DNA from: Oscillospiraceae bacterium | GTDB lineage: Bacteria; Bacillota; Clostridia; Oscillospirales; Oscillospiraceae | DNA length: 64,000 nt | Assembly (NCBI GenBank): GCA_902778275.1 | Contig: CACYXE010000009.1 | Location: 1-64,000 of the forward strand | Direction of reading: 5' to 3' | Shown here: piece by piece, positions 30,728 to 38,208 of the stretch | Position numbering within the stretch: position 1 is the stretch's first letter | Layout: every line of letters starts with the position of its first letter | Program-made: the position numbers and the translations under genes | Notes under the pieces: generated by a model | The model's input: the letters and a program-made list of their open reading frames with translations, nothing else | Database searches by the model: none | Told to the model about the DNA's origin: nothing

Positions 30728-32260
30728 TCAGGCTTCCTTCTTGCCCGCGGCAGCGACGACCCAGAACACCACCAGAGCCAGGACCGAAACGACGTACCAG
30801 ATCACCTGGTTGCCGCCGAAGAAGTCGATCATCTGACCGGCCAGCACGAAGGCCATGACGATGGGGACTACGATGCGGATGCAGACCTTATAGAACTTCT
30901 TGAAGCCTTCGGAGGGATCGCCGTGGGCGACCTCATCCAGGACCAGATCGGGAGTCTTCTCCCAGCCGATCATCAGGGCCATCAGCATGGCACCGAGCGG
31001 CATGGCAATGCCTTCGGACCAGCAGTCAAAGAAGTCCAGGAAGCAGTCCAGGAAAGTGGGAACGGTGCTGATGCCCAGCAGGCTCGCCGGGCTGAAGTTC
31101 TCGCCCAGGCCGTCGGCCGCGACGATGACGGCGCCGACCAGGATCAGCAGGGATACGATCAGCACGCGCTGAGAACGGGTGTCATTTTCGCCCTTGGCCA
31201 GATCCTTGTCGATCCAGTGGGCGGCAATGGTCTCCATCAGGGAGATGGCAGAGGAGATGGCGGCGATCAGCACCAGCACATAGAAGATGACGCCGAACAG
31301 GGGGCCGACCTTGCCCATGTTGGAGAACACGTTCTGCAGGGTGATGAACAGCAGGCCGGGGCCGCGCAGGGTGATCTCACCGGGAGCCATGCCCTGGCTC
31401 AGGCCATAGGACACAGCGGCGGGGATAACAGCGATACCGGCCATCAGCGCGATGAGGGTATCGGCCGCAACGATGATCACAGAGTTCTTGACCAGGTTTT
31501 CTTCCTTGCCCAGGTAGGAGCCATAGGTCAAGATGGCGCCCATGGCCAGGGACAGGGAGAAGAACATCTGGCCGCCGGCGGTGCCGAGAACGGTGACCAG
31601 GTCGGGAGCGGAATCAATGAAGCCCGCCTTCACCGCATAGCCGGGGACGAACATGAACTTCAGGCCTTCCGAGGCATTGGGAAGGGTCAGGGAGCGGATA
31701 ATGATGATGAGCAGCATCACAAACAGAGCGGGCATGCCGATCTTGTTGAACTTCTCGATGCCGCCGGAGACGCCGCCCTGCACGATCAGCATGCAGATGA
31801 TCGTGAAGAGGATGGTGAACACCACGCAGCCGAAGGGGGTGGTCAGCATGGCGCCGAAAGCGCCGCCGCCGTCGAGGCCAACGCTGGCATTGCCAAAGCT
31901 CAGCTTGGTCATGTTCAGCGCGATGTACTGCAGGCAGTAGCCGCCCAGAACGGTGTAGAAGGTCATGATCAGATACGGGGCGATGGTGGCCAGCCAGCCG
32001 ATCCATGCGAACTTCTTGGACACCTGCTTGTAGGCGTCAATGGGGCTCAGCTTGGTCTTACGGCCGACAGCCAGCTCGGACACCATGATGATCATGCCGA
32101 CGAAGATCGCCAGCAGCAGATAGACGATCAAAAATGTGAAACCGCCGCTCTTGCCCATCTTGTAGGGGAAGCCCCAGATGTTGCCCAGGCCGACAGCCGA
32201 GCCGATGGCAGCAAGCAGAAAACCTAAGTTGCTGCCCCAGGAACTACGATTGTTTTCCAT
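30728..32260 (-). CDS. Sodium:neurotransmitter symporter family (SNF) transporter
   Basis: 510 residues. The start MENNRSSWGSNLGFLLAAIGSAVGLGNIWGFPYKMGKSGG contains the sodium-site helix 1 of LeuT-fold transporters, and about 12 helices follow. AAGGAGAG precedes the ATG at 32260. Bacterial SNF members (MhsT, TnaT, LeuT) take up amino acids with Na+; the substrate is not evident here. It is divergent from a LysR-type gene and preceded by a conserved, palindromic control region. A decayed partial copy lies at 32690-32940. Confidence 0.92.
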   Translation of the reverse strand: MENNRSSWGSNLGFLLAAIGSAVGLGNIWGFPYKMGKSGGFTFLIVYLLLAIFVGMIIMVSELAVGRKTKLSPIDAYKQVSKKFAWIGWLATIAPYLIMTFYTVLGGYCLQYIALNMTKLSFGNASVGLDGGGAFGAMLTTPFGCVVFTILFTIICMLIVQGGVSGGIEKFNKIGMPALFVMLLIIIIRSLTLPNASEGLKFMFVPGYAVKAGFIDSAPDLVTVLGTAGGQMFFSLSLAMGAILTYGSYLGKEENLVKNSVIIVAADTLIALMAGIAVIPAAVSYGLSQGMAPGEITLRGPGLLFITLQNVFSNMGKVGPLFGVIFYVLVLIAAISSAISLMETIAAHWIDKDLAKGENDTRSQRVLIVSLLILVGAVIVAADGLGENFSPASLLGISTVPTFLDCFLDFFDCWSEGIAMPLGAMLMALMIGWEKTPDLVLDEVAHGDPSEGFKKFYKVCIRIVVPIVMAFVLAGQMIDFFGGNQVIWYVVSVLALVVFWVVAAAGKKEA

Positions 32261-32449
32261 AAATACTCTCCTTCTCTTCGTTTTCTCAAGCCGCCAAATA
32301 AAAAAGCCCGGCTCCCATCCGATCTCTGCCGAAACCAAGCCGTGTCCTCTCACGCCGCGATTTCCGAAATCTGCCGGTTCAGTTTCCTGGCAACTTTCAT
32401 GCTTATCTTAACACGCTATCGGCGCTTTTCAAAGTGCGACATTATTATA
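32261..32449 (-). promoter_or_regulatory. snf promoter and leader with short ORF and terminator-like stem
   Basis: The minus-strand -10 box TATAAT (32444-32449) has no good -35, as expected for an activated promoter. The leader of about 175 bases holds a 16-codon ORF (ATG at 32400, stop at 32350, MKVARKLN...SEIAA) and then a stem CGGCT/AGCCG followed by GGGCTTTTTT (about 32298-32335). This resembles a transcription attenuator, but the ORF has no run of one amino acid. Confidence 0.4.
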
Positions 32450-32507
32450 CATGTAATTAATTTTTCTCATGAATGTCATTAAGCATAAGAAAGAGAAATA
32501 TTTAACA
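32439..32507. repeat. Duplicated control region, snf-side copy
   Basis: About 69 bp that recurs at 32997-33065: ACATTATTATA, AATTA, TTTTTCTCATG, then CATAAGAAAGAGAAATAT and AACA. TTTCTC...GAGAAA forms an inverted repeat that fits a LysR-type operator. In this copy the lysR start codon has been lost. Confidence 0.8.
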
Positions 32508-32550
32508 AGTTGAAGTGATGCGGTAGTTATACGAAAACAATATGGAAAAA

Positions 32551-32571
32551 GACCGCGTCCAAGGCGCGGTC
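32551..32571. terminator. Possible terminator hairpin
   Basis: Stem GACCGCG/CGCGGTC with A-runs 5' and no strong T-run; may be bidirectional. It lies between the duplicated control region and the snf remnant. Confidence 0.4.
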
Positions 32572-32689
32572 CTCAAAAGCAGGATCACGCTTGCGTTCTG
32601 CTTCAAATTCCGCTGTAACGGGGTCATAGAATGGCGATTCGTTTCAATGTGAAAGGAAATGTCTCCTGGAACCTCCTTACGAATCACCG

Positions 32690-32940
32690 TTCTTTTGCTT
32701 TGTATTGCCGCCCCAGAGGGATCGGAACGCAGACTTCCTTCCTGTGCCCATGGCGGCGAAGATCCGGAACACCGCCATGGCCAGGGGCTGGCGAAGAACA
32801 ACTGGCCGCCGGCGGCGCCCGGGACAGCAACGGGGCCGGGAGAGGAATCGATGAAATCAGCCGATCCACGCAAATTTCCCGGAGAGCAGCTTGTAGTTTC
32901 GATGGCTGCTTTGCCTGGTCCTATGGACCGCGGCCGGCTC
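32690..32940 (-). pseudogene. Remnant of a duplicated SNF transporter gene
   Basis: The minus strand reads FIDSSPGPVAVPGAAGGQLFF, against FIDSAPDLVTVLGTAGGQMFF in the intact snf gene, and DNA identity continues upstream to the GCCGATCCACGCAAATTTC segment, which matches snf sequence around 31998. About 350 bp that separate these parts in snf (about 31630-31998) are missing. Frames are broken. Confidence 0.75.
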
Positions 32941-32996
32941 TTTCCCGTGATTTGATGAACAAATTGCAGCATTCCTCTTGCTTTTTTCCCAACTCT

Positions 32997-33065
32997 ACAT
33001 TATTATAGGAGCAATTAGTTTTTCTCATGGATTAACACAAACATAAGAAAGAGAAATATACAACA
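32997..33065. repeat. Duplicated control region, lysR-side copy
   Basis: Partner of 32439-32507. It retains the minus-strand TATAAT at about 33000-33006, the TTTCTC...GAGAAA palindrome, and runs directly into the LysR start codon, indicating the ancestral snf-lysR divergent region. Confidence 0.8.
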
Positions 33066-33974
33066 ATGGACATCAAAAAAATTGCCGCTTTGCTTACCGC
33101 CGTAGACCGGGGCAGTTTGACTGCCGCGGCGTCGGAGCTTGGTTATACCCAGTCCGGCCTGACCCATATGATGAATTCGCTTGAGGTGGAACTGGGTCTC
33201 AATCTGCTGGTCCGCAGCAAAAACGGCGTCCGCCTTTCCCCCGCCGGGCAGGAACTGCTGCCCATGATGCGCCAGCTCATGGACGCCTCCGTGGCTCTGG
33301 AGCAGAGCGCGGAAAAGCTCCGTCAGCGCAGCTTCTCCACCCTGCGGCTGGGGGCCTACAGCAGCGTGGCCCGGCAGTGGCTGCCCGCCATTCTGGCGGA
33401 GTTCCGCCGCCTCAGCCCGGACACGGACGTGACCATCGACGTGGGCGGCATACTTGATATCTACGACAAGCTCAAGAACGACCAGCTGGACTGCGCCATC
33501 GTCAGCTATAACGAGGCCATGTGCCAGGGGCTCAACTACGTGCCCCTGCGGGACGATCCTCTGGTGGCCATCCTGCCCGGGGATTTTGCCCAGGAGACCG
33601 TCGCATTTCCCGTGCGGGATTTCTCCGGCCGGGAATTCCTGATGCCCAACGCCGGCTTTGATCTGGACATCAACCCCATCTTCAACCAGGGGCGGGAGAA
33701 GGTGACGCCCCGCATCCGCTATACCAACCTGGACGATCCGGCCATCGTCTCCATGGTGAGCCACGGTCTGGGTGTGAGCATCCTGTCCGACCTGGTCATG
33801 CAGGACATGACCGAGCCGGTGCTGTCCGTACCCCTGGATCCGCCGGCCTTCCGCCGTCTGGGCATCGCCACCAGCGAGAGGCGGCAAAGCGATAAAAATA
33901 TCCGGCGCTTTATCAAGTGCGCTCAGTCCGTGATCCGCGATATGTATCAGCAGGAAGCGGCTCGTATCGGCTGA
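33066..33974 (+). CDS. LysR-type transcriptional regulator
   Basis: 302 residues. N-terminal winged HTH (AALLTAVDRGSLTAAASELGYTQSGLTHMMNSLEVELGLNLLVR), then a periplasmic-binding-like effector domain (about 90-290). No Shine-Dalgarno is apparent before the ATG: the bases just upstream are AAATATACAACA. It likely controls the divergent snf transporter and itself through the TTTCTC...GAGAAA operator (inference from layout). Terminator follows. Confidence 0.93.
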   Translation: MDIKKIAALLTAVDRGSLTAAASELGYTQSGLTHMMNSLEVELGLNLLVRSKNGVRLSPAGQELLPMMRQLMDASVALEQSAEKLRQRSFSTLRLGAYSSVARQWLPAILAEFRRLSPDTDVTIDVGGILDIYDKLKNDQLDCAIVSYNEAMCQGLNYVPLRDDPLVAILPGDFAQETVAFPVRDFSGREFLMPNAGFDLDINPIFNQGREKVTPRIRYTNLDDPAIVSMVSHGLGVSILSDLVMQDMTEPVLSVPLDPPAFRRLGIATSERRQSDKNIRRFIKCAQSVIRDMYQQEAARIG

Positions 33975-33989
33975 AGCCCGGAATGAGGC

Positions 33990-34020
33990 AAAGAGCAGGA
34001 GGAGCTCCCCCCTGCTCTTT
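33990..34020. terminator. Terminator after LysR gene
   Basis: Stem AAAGAGCAGG with CCTGCTCTTT around a GC-rich loop, then TCTCATTTCC. Confidence 0.75.
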
Positions 34021-34021
34021 C

Positions 34022-34159
34022 TCATTTCCAGCTTCCGCTGATCCCATCCGGGGCGGATGGTCGCTCCCGCCCGCTTCCGTCGTTCTCCCGGTCCCCCGCC
34101 CGGCAGTCATGCCCATCAGGCACCGGGGCAGGCGCGCGTTCTTTTCGCTTCTTTGTCAT
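34022..34159 (-). CDS. Small basic protein downstream of spoVAC, unknown
   Basis: 45 codons (MTKKRKERAPAPVPDG...GISGSWK), starting 13 bases after the spoVAC stop with AGGAGGG at good distance. It is Lys/Arg-rich at the N-terminus, hydrophilic and without Cys clusters. Position suggests co-expression with spoVAC during sporulation; its C-terminal half has low-complexity, arginine-rich composition, so it may not be conserved. No family recognised. Confidence 0.45.
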   Translation of the reverse strand: MTKKRKERAPAPVPDGHDCRAGDRENDGSGRERPSAPDGISGSWK

Positions 34160-34172
34160 GCCATCCCTCCTC

Positions 34173-34616
34173 TCAGCCGCAGCCCAGCAGCACCAGCAGC
34201 AGGCCGTAAACCACGCTGGCGCTGATGCCGTACACGATGACCGGCCCGGCGATCACGAACATCTTGGCCGCCGTCCCGGTGATAAGGCCCTCGGTCTTGA
34301 ATTCCAGCGCGGGGGCCGCCACAGAGTTGGCAAAGCCCGTGATCGGCACCAGAGTCCCCGCTCCCGCCACCCGGGCGATATCATCATAGATCCCGAGACC
34401 TGTCAGAGCCGCGCCGATGAATACCATCGATATGGATTCCGCCGTGCCCGCCGCCTGGGCTTCCAGCCCCATACGGGTGTACAGGTTCAAAAAGAACTGG
34501 CCCAGGCAGCAGATCACCCCGCCGATCCAGAAGGCGTTGAGCAGGTTTTTCTTTACCGGCGAGCGGGGCGCGTGCCGCTGCGCATACTGCCGGTATTCCT
34601 CATTTGTCATCCGCAT
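34173..34616 (-). CDS. spoVAC: Stage V sporulation protein AC
   Basis: 147 residues: YRQYAQRHAPRSPVKKNLLNAFWIGGVICCLGQ, GLGIYDDIARVAGAGTLVPITGFANSV and EFKTEGLITGTAAKMFVIAGPVI match SpoVAC, a mechanosensitive-type membrane protein of the spore inner membrane needed for dipicolinate movement. The usual partners spoVAD and spoVAE (spoVAEb) are not next to it, so it is either a stand-alone paralogue or the locus is split. Ribosome site AGGTGAGG. Confidence 0.92.
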   Translation of the reverse strand: MRMTNEEYRQYAQRHAPRSPVKKNLLNAFWIGGVICCLGQFFLNLYTRMGLEAQAAGTAESISMVFIGAALTGLGIYDDIARVAGAGTLVPITGFANSVAAPALEFKTEGLITGTAAKMFVIAGPVIVYGISASVVYGLLLVLLGCG

Positions 34617-34753
34617 TGCATCCTCACCTTTCCATCCAATAGTATCTTCCCGATTCCGCCGGATATTCGAAAAAATAGTCCTTGACTTTGCCTGGTATCT
34701 GCATTATAATGTCCAAGCTGACAATTGAACATGTCGTTTTCTTGAGCAAATAC

Positions 34754-34845
34754 GGAGATGTCGCGTAGTTGGTCGAGCGCGCACGATTGGAAATCGTGTA
34801 GGGGTCAAAAGCTCCTCGAGAGTTCGAATCTCTCCATCTCCGCCA
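34754..34845 (+). tRNA. tRNA-Ser (anticodon GGA)
   Basis: Class II tRNA with acceptor GGAGATG/CATCTCC, anticodon loop TTGGAAA (GGA), a long variable arm, T-arm GAGAGTTCGAATCTCTC, G73 and encoded CCA. The variable arm contains CTCGAG (34815-34820). Terminator stem TAGCACGGTAATT/AATTGCCGTGCTA and T6 follow at 34849-34890. Confidence 0.95.
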
Positions 34846-35035
34846 TATTAGCACGGTAATTTTGATAGAATTGCCGTGCTATATTTTTTCGCCTACATAG
34901 CGCTCAAAAGCAAGCTATAATCTCACATTTTGCAACAATTGATATCCAAATACAAAAATCATGCCGCTACGGAGTTGTTTCCGCAGCGTTTTTTTGCTTT
35001 TTCGGGTATTCCCGGCACCCCTCTCTCGGACAAAT

Positions 35036-35107
35036 CGTTCTCACAGATCGGTATCGTTCAATTTGAGGGGTATCGTTCTCACAGAGAGTAATCGTTCAAT
35101 TTGATAC
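35036..35107. repeat. Four-unit 19-bp tandem array upstream of R-M genes
   Basis: CGTTC starts exactly every 19 bases (35036, 35055, 35074, 35093). Units alternate CGTTCTCACAGA and CGTTCAATTTGA, with a variable spacer ending TAT or AAT. The arrangement resembles multi-site transposase-binding ends or a regulatory array. The rest of 34890-35197 is AT-rich without another feature. Confidence 0.75.
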
Positions 35108-35197
35108 AATGGATACTGTCTGCGGATGCTATCCTTGTGTTTGAGTTGCTAATATGATAGAATATTTTTCAGAAATACGGTAGGAGGTCATTATTCA

Positions 35198-35935
35198 ATG
35201 AATGCAATAAGAATACCTCATGACTTAGATGAACGCATTGCAACTGCAATCGAATTCTTTTGGACAACACGAAATGGACAAATATTTCGCCAAACCCAAT
35301 CCGGAATCCATGATCAGGGAAACCGGGGCGCAGTAACGGGCGGAAAGCAATTAGACGGATTCGTTGAGCTGATCAAAGATGTTCTAGTATTAAACGGCGT
35401 ACCAGATGATAAAATATTCATTGATAGCGACCTTGAATTACCCGGGTATTACAGGCCAAACAAAAAATGGGATCTTCTTGTAGTTGATAATAATGAACTT
35501 GTAATAGCAATTGAGTTTAAGAGCCAAGTTGGCCCGTCCTTTGGAAACAATTTTAACAATCGCACTGAAGAAGCTATGGGAAGTGCGCTCGACATATGGA
35601 CCGCGTATCGAGAAGGGGTGTTTGGATCTCAAAAAGCACCTTGGTTAGGATACTTTATGGTTTTAGAAGATTGCACAAAATCGAATGAATCCGTAAGGGT
35701 TCGATCTCCGCATTTCCCTGTACTGCAGGAGTTTGTGGACGCATCGTATAAAGAGCGATATGAGATTTTTTGCAAAAAACTCGTTTTAGAACGGCAGTAC
35801 AGTGCAGCCTGTTTTACGACAACGAGTGTCTCACCCAGAGGAATCAACTTTGAATTTCCAAAAGAGGAACTGTCATGCAGAGAGTTTATTGTTTCCATGC
35901 TGTGGGCAGCAATTTCTCATTTTGGTAGGGAGTAA
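35198..35935 (+). CDS. PaeR7I/XhoI-type type II restriction endonuclease
   Basis: 245 residues, the normal length for PaeR7I relatives. Conserved stretch GAVTGGKQLDGFVELI, LELPGYYRPNKKWDLLVVDNNELVIAIEFKSQVGPSFGNNFNNRTEEAMGSALD holds the PD-(D/E)xK site (Asp in KWDLLVV, Glu-Phe-Lys in IEFKSQ). The family cleaves CTCGAG, so that specificity is likely. AGGAGG precedes the ATG. AT-rich codon use differs from the surrounding genome, a sign of transfer. The methylase gene follows five bases later. Confidence 0.9.
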   Translation: MNAIRIPHDLDERIATAIEFFWTTRNGQIFRQTQSGIHDQGNRGAVTGGKQLDGFVELIKDVLVLNGVPDDKIFIDSDLELPGYYRPNKKWDLLVVDNNELVIAIEFKSQVGPSFGNNFNNRTEEAMGSALDIWTAYREGVFGSQKAPWLGYFMVLEDCTKSNESVRVRSPHFPVLQEFVDASYKERYEIFCKKLVLERQYSAACFTTTSVSPRGINFEFPKEELSCREFIVSMLWAAISHFGRE

Positions 35936-35940
35936 TAAAA

Positions 35941-36801
35941 ATGACACAGCATGTTTTATACCATGCAGATGCACGAGACCTATCTTTTGTTAAGGACAAT
36001 AGCGTTCATCTAATACTAACGTCTCCGCCATATTTTAATTTGAAAGAATATCGAAAAGGCCGAAACCAATTAGGGATAATTAATGATTATCAACAGTTTA
36101 TAGATGAATTGGAAAAAGTATGGAGAGAGTGCTATAGAGTCCTTGTACCGGGCGGACGAATTGTATGCGTTGTGGGCGATGTTTGCCTTTCCCGAAGAGC
36201 ATATGGGCGACACGTTGTAATGCCATTACATTCAGATATTGTGGTGTCTTGTAGAAAAATAGGATTTGATAATCTTAATCCTATTTTATGGCACAAGATA
36301 TCAAATGCATCTTTTGAGGCAAACACAAATAGTTCCATTCTAGGTAAACCCTTTGAACCTAATGCAATAATTAAAAATGATATTGAGTACATACTGATGG
36401 AACGTAAACCAGGAGGCTATAGGAAGCCAACGACGAATCAGCGTGAGGGAAGCCGAATCGAAAAAGAAGATTTCTTGCAATGGTTCAGTCAGATATGGGA
36501 ATTACCTGGCGCATCTACAAAGAATGGGCATCCAGCTCCTTTCCCATTGGAATTGGCAACCCGTCTTGTCAAAATGTTTTCGTTTGTTGATGATGTTGTT
36601 CTTGACCCTTTTTTGGGAAGTGGTACTACTATGCTCGCAGCCATTAACACTGGTAGAAATAGTATCGGAGTAGAAACAGAGGAATACTACTGTCAGTCAT
36701 CTTTGCGCAGGTTGGACTCTGCAAAAAGTTTATTCTCCGATTTCAAACTATCCTATGTCGACGTTTCTCACGAGATGGATTCCTCTTTTGAAAGAAACTG
36801 A
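35941..36801 (+). CDS. Site-specific DNA methyltransferase, beta class
   Basis: 286 residues. Motif IV (LTSPPYFNLKEY) precedes motif I (DPFLGSGTTMLAA), the order of beta-class amino-methyltransferases that make N4-methylcytosine or N6-methyladenine. SPPY rather than DPPY leans to N4mC but does not prove it. It protects host DNA from the endonuclease encoded just upstream; both are on one short transcript with no controller gene visible. AT-rich like its partner. The usual M.PaeR7I is a different class, so this pairing is worth checking. Confidence 0.9.
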   Translation: MTQHVLYHADARDLSFVKDNSVHLILTSPPYFNLKEYRKGRNQLGIINDYQQFIDELEKVWRECYRVLVPGGRIVCVVGDVCLSRRAYGRHVVMPLHSDIVVSCRKIGFDNLNPILWHKISNASFEANTNSSILGKPFEPNAIIKNDIEYILMERKPGGYRKPTTNQREGSRIEKEDFLQWFSQIWELPGASTKNGHPAPFPLELATRLVKMFSFVDDVVLDPFLGSGTTMLAAINTGRNSIGVETEEYYCQSSLRRLDSAKSLFSDFKLSYVDVSHEMDSSFERN

Positions 36802-36826
36802 CGTTCTGAGGCCAAATCTTTCACTT

Positions 36827-36905
36827 TGAACCTCCTCTGGAATCTGAACCCCCCTCGGCCATGGTTGAACCCCCCTAATGGGCAGTTGAACCCCCCTTAC
36901 GGAGA
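36827..36905. repeat. Four-unit TGAACC tandem array downstream of R-M genes
   Basis: TGAACC starts at 36827, 36845, 36866 and 36887; the last three units are TGAACCCCCC plus 11 variable bases. With the array at 35036 it brackets the R-M pair. Such runs resemble internal repeats at IS21-type ends, but no transposase is present. Confidence 0.7.
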
Positions 36906-36930
36906 ATTCTATCAAAACACTGCAACAAAT

Positions 36931-36972
36931 CCAAATAGAAAAGCCACCCAAACGGGTGGCTTTTCTATTTGG
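36931..36972. terminator. Long-stem terminator behind R-M cassette
   Basis: Perfect 19 bp stem (36931-36949 with 36954-36972), loop AAAC, containing TTTTCTATTT on both strands. Confidence 0.85.
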
Positions 36973-36982
36973 AAGAAAGGTC

Positions 36983-37170
36983 GGAGAGATTCGAATCATG
37001 ATCGAACATGCCGGGGGCATGTTCATCGCCCGGTGCGCACACCGGGCGATTCCTTTATTCAGCTTTCCGCGCCCCCGCGGAAAACTGAATGCACGCGAAT
37101 CTCTCCATCTCCGCCAGAACAGGCAGGTAATTCTGATAGAATTGCCTGCCTGTTCTTTTTGTGCTATGAT
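36983..37170 (+). repeat. tRNA-Ser 3'-end duplication with three-hairpin insert
   Basis: An inverted T-arm (36983-36993) pairs with the forward copy of the tRNA-Ser end (37096-37116, running through CATCTCCGCCA). Between lie hairpins at 37004-37024, 37025-37050 and 37058-37089. A terminator-like stem with core GGTAATTCTGATAGAATTGCC follows (about 37120-37165), as after the intact tRNA-Ser. Same plan as the tRNA-Pro element at 10820-11051. No separate gene is seen in 37117-37259. Confidence 0.8.
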
Positions 37171-37259
37171 AAGCGCAGACGGGGCCGAGGGCCTGTCCGC
37201 ACCGCTGGAACACGAGTGGCAAACAGACCGACAGATCGGGATTTGTAGAGGTGAGCTTC

Positions 37260-37958
37260 ATGAAAAGCGGAAATAAACCTGACCCAAATGTGATCCATCC
37301 AATAGAGGGATATGATAAAGAAATCTATGTGAAACCGACCATTCATAATCCGAACATTTTGGTGGGAGACTTTACTTATATCGCAGATTCGGATTTCGAA
37401 AGCCATGTAACACACTTTTATCCCTGGAGCAGGGACAAGCTCATGATCGGAAAGTTCTGTCAGATCGCAGCGGGCGTCGAATTTGTCATGAATGACGCCA
37501 ACCATCAGATGAATGCCATCTCAACATTTCCTTTCTATACGCTTGACGCTTGGGAGATGGAAACGCCTGATGTGTCGGATATGCCTTTTAAGGGCGATAC
37601 TGTAATCGGGAACGATGTCTGGATCGGTCAGAACGCAGTGATCCTTCCGGGGGTCCATATAGGCGACGGAGCAATCATAGGTGCGAACAGCGTTGTCGGA
37701 AGTGATGTTGAGCCGTACGCTGTCGTGGCCGGTAATCCCGCGAAGGAACTCCGCAAGCGTTTTGATAAAGAACTTATAGATATGCTTCTCAGATTCAAAT
37801 GGTGGGACAGGAGCATTGATGAAATCAACCATCTTATCCCGGTCCTTACCTGCGGCGATCTGGTAAAGGCAAAAGCAGAATTGGAGAAGCGATCAGAAGC
37901 AGACTTCAATGATTTCGACGAAGACATTCATGATCCATGTCTGCGTTTCCAGAGGTGA
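37260..37958 (+). CDS. Vat/CatB-like xenobiotic acetyltransferase
   Basis: 232 residues, left-handed beta-helix acyltransferase. NPNILVGDFTYIADSDFESHV, DKLMIGKFCQIAAGVEFVMNDANHQMNAIS (catalytic His in NHQMN) and GNDVWIGQNAVILPGVHIGDGAIIGANSVVGSDVEPYAVVAGNPAKELRKRF match streptogramin (Vat) and CatB-type O-acetyltransferases, with a slightly longer C-terminus than the usual 210 residues. Antibiotic substrate is not proven by sequence; many gut homologues are uncharacterised. ATG 37260 has AGAGGTG upstream; a GTG at 37251 is inside that site. Confidence 0.85.
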   Translation: MKSGNKPDPNVIHPIEGYDKEIYVKPTIHNPNILVGDFTYIADSDFESHVTHFYPWSRDKLMIGKFCQIAAGVEFVMNDANHQMNAISTFPFYTLDAWEMETPDVSDMPFKGDTVIGNDVWIGQNAVILPGVHIGDGAIIGANSVVGSDVEPYAVVAGNPAKELRKRFDKELIDMLLRFKWWDRSIDEINHLIPVLTCGDLVKAKAELEKRSEADFNDFDEDIHDPCLRFQR

Positions 37959-37961
37959 AAA

Positions 37962-38177
37962 ATGGTAATTCTTATAACGGGAGCATCCCATGTTGGGAAA
38001 ACACTTCCGGCTCAGAGGATGCTGGAGAAATACAAATATCCTTGCCTGTCGATTGACCCATGCCCCCTTTACAGGTCTGGTGAACCGCCTTTATGGAAAT
38101 TCTATCATAACGTGATAAGACTTTTGCTTGGCCTGTATCGTTCCCGCAGAAAACAAATCGTTTGCTTTGCGGTTTAG
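37962..38177 (+). pseudogene. Truncated P-loop ATP-binding protein
   Basis: It opens with VILITGASHVGKT, a Walker A motif, and continues QRMLEKYKYPCLSID like small bacterial kinase-type ATPases of about 170-190 residues. After about 32 residues it loses similarity, and it stops at residue 71 just 31 bases before a modular hairpin repeat. It is probably an N-terminal remnant. It starts three bases after the acetyltransferase stop. Confidence 0.65.
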
Positions 38178-38208
38178 CTTGATTGTCTTTCCTGTTTCTG
38201 TTATTGTT

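Noticed and set aside
32502..32972. Minus-strand 156-codon ORF between snf and lysR as a gene
   Set aside because: Part of it is a degraded snf segment and the remainder has no coding character.
34754..34845. Avoidance of CTCGAG as support for the R-M specificity
   Set aside because: CTCGAG occurs several times in the window (for example near 10150, 21515 and 45103), so avoidance is not evident; it also does not refute the specificity because a methylase is present.
35036..36905. Tandem arrays as a CRISPR array
   Set aside because: Units are 18-21 bp in total with no repeat/spacer distinction and no cas genes.
37004..37089. Reading the three-hairpin core as a simple rho-independent terminator cluster
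   Set aside because: None of the three stems is followed by a T-run, and the compensated changes retain loop and order between copies.
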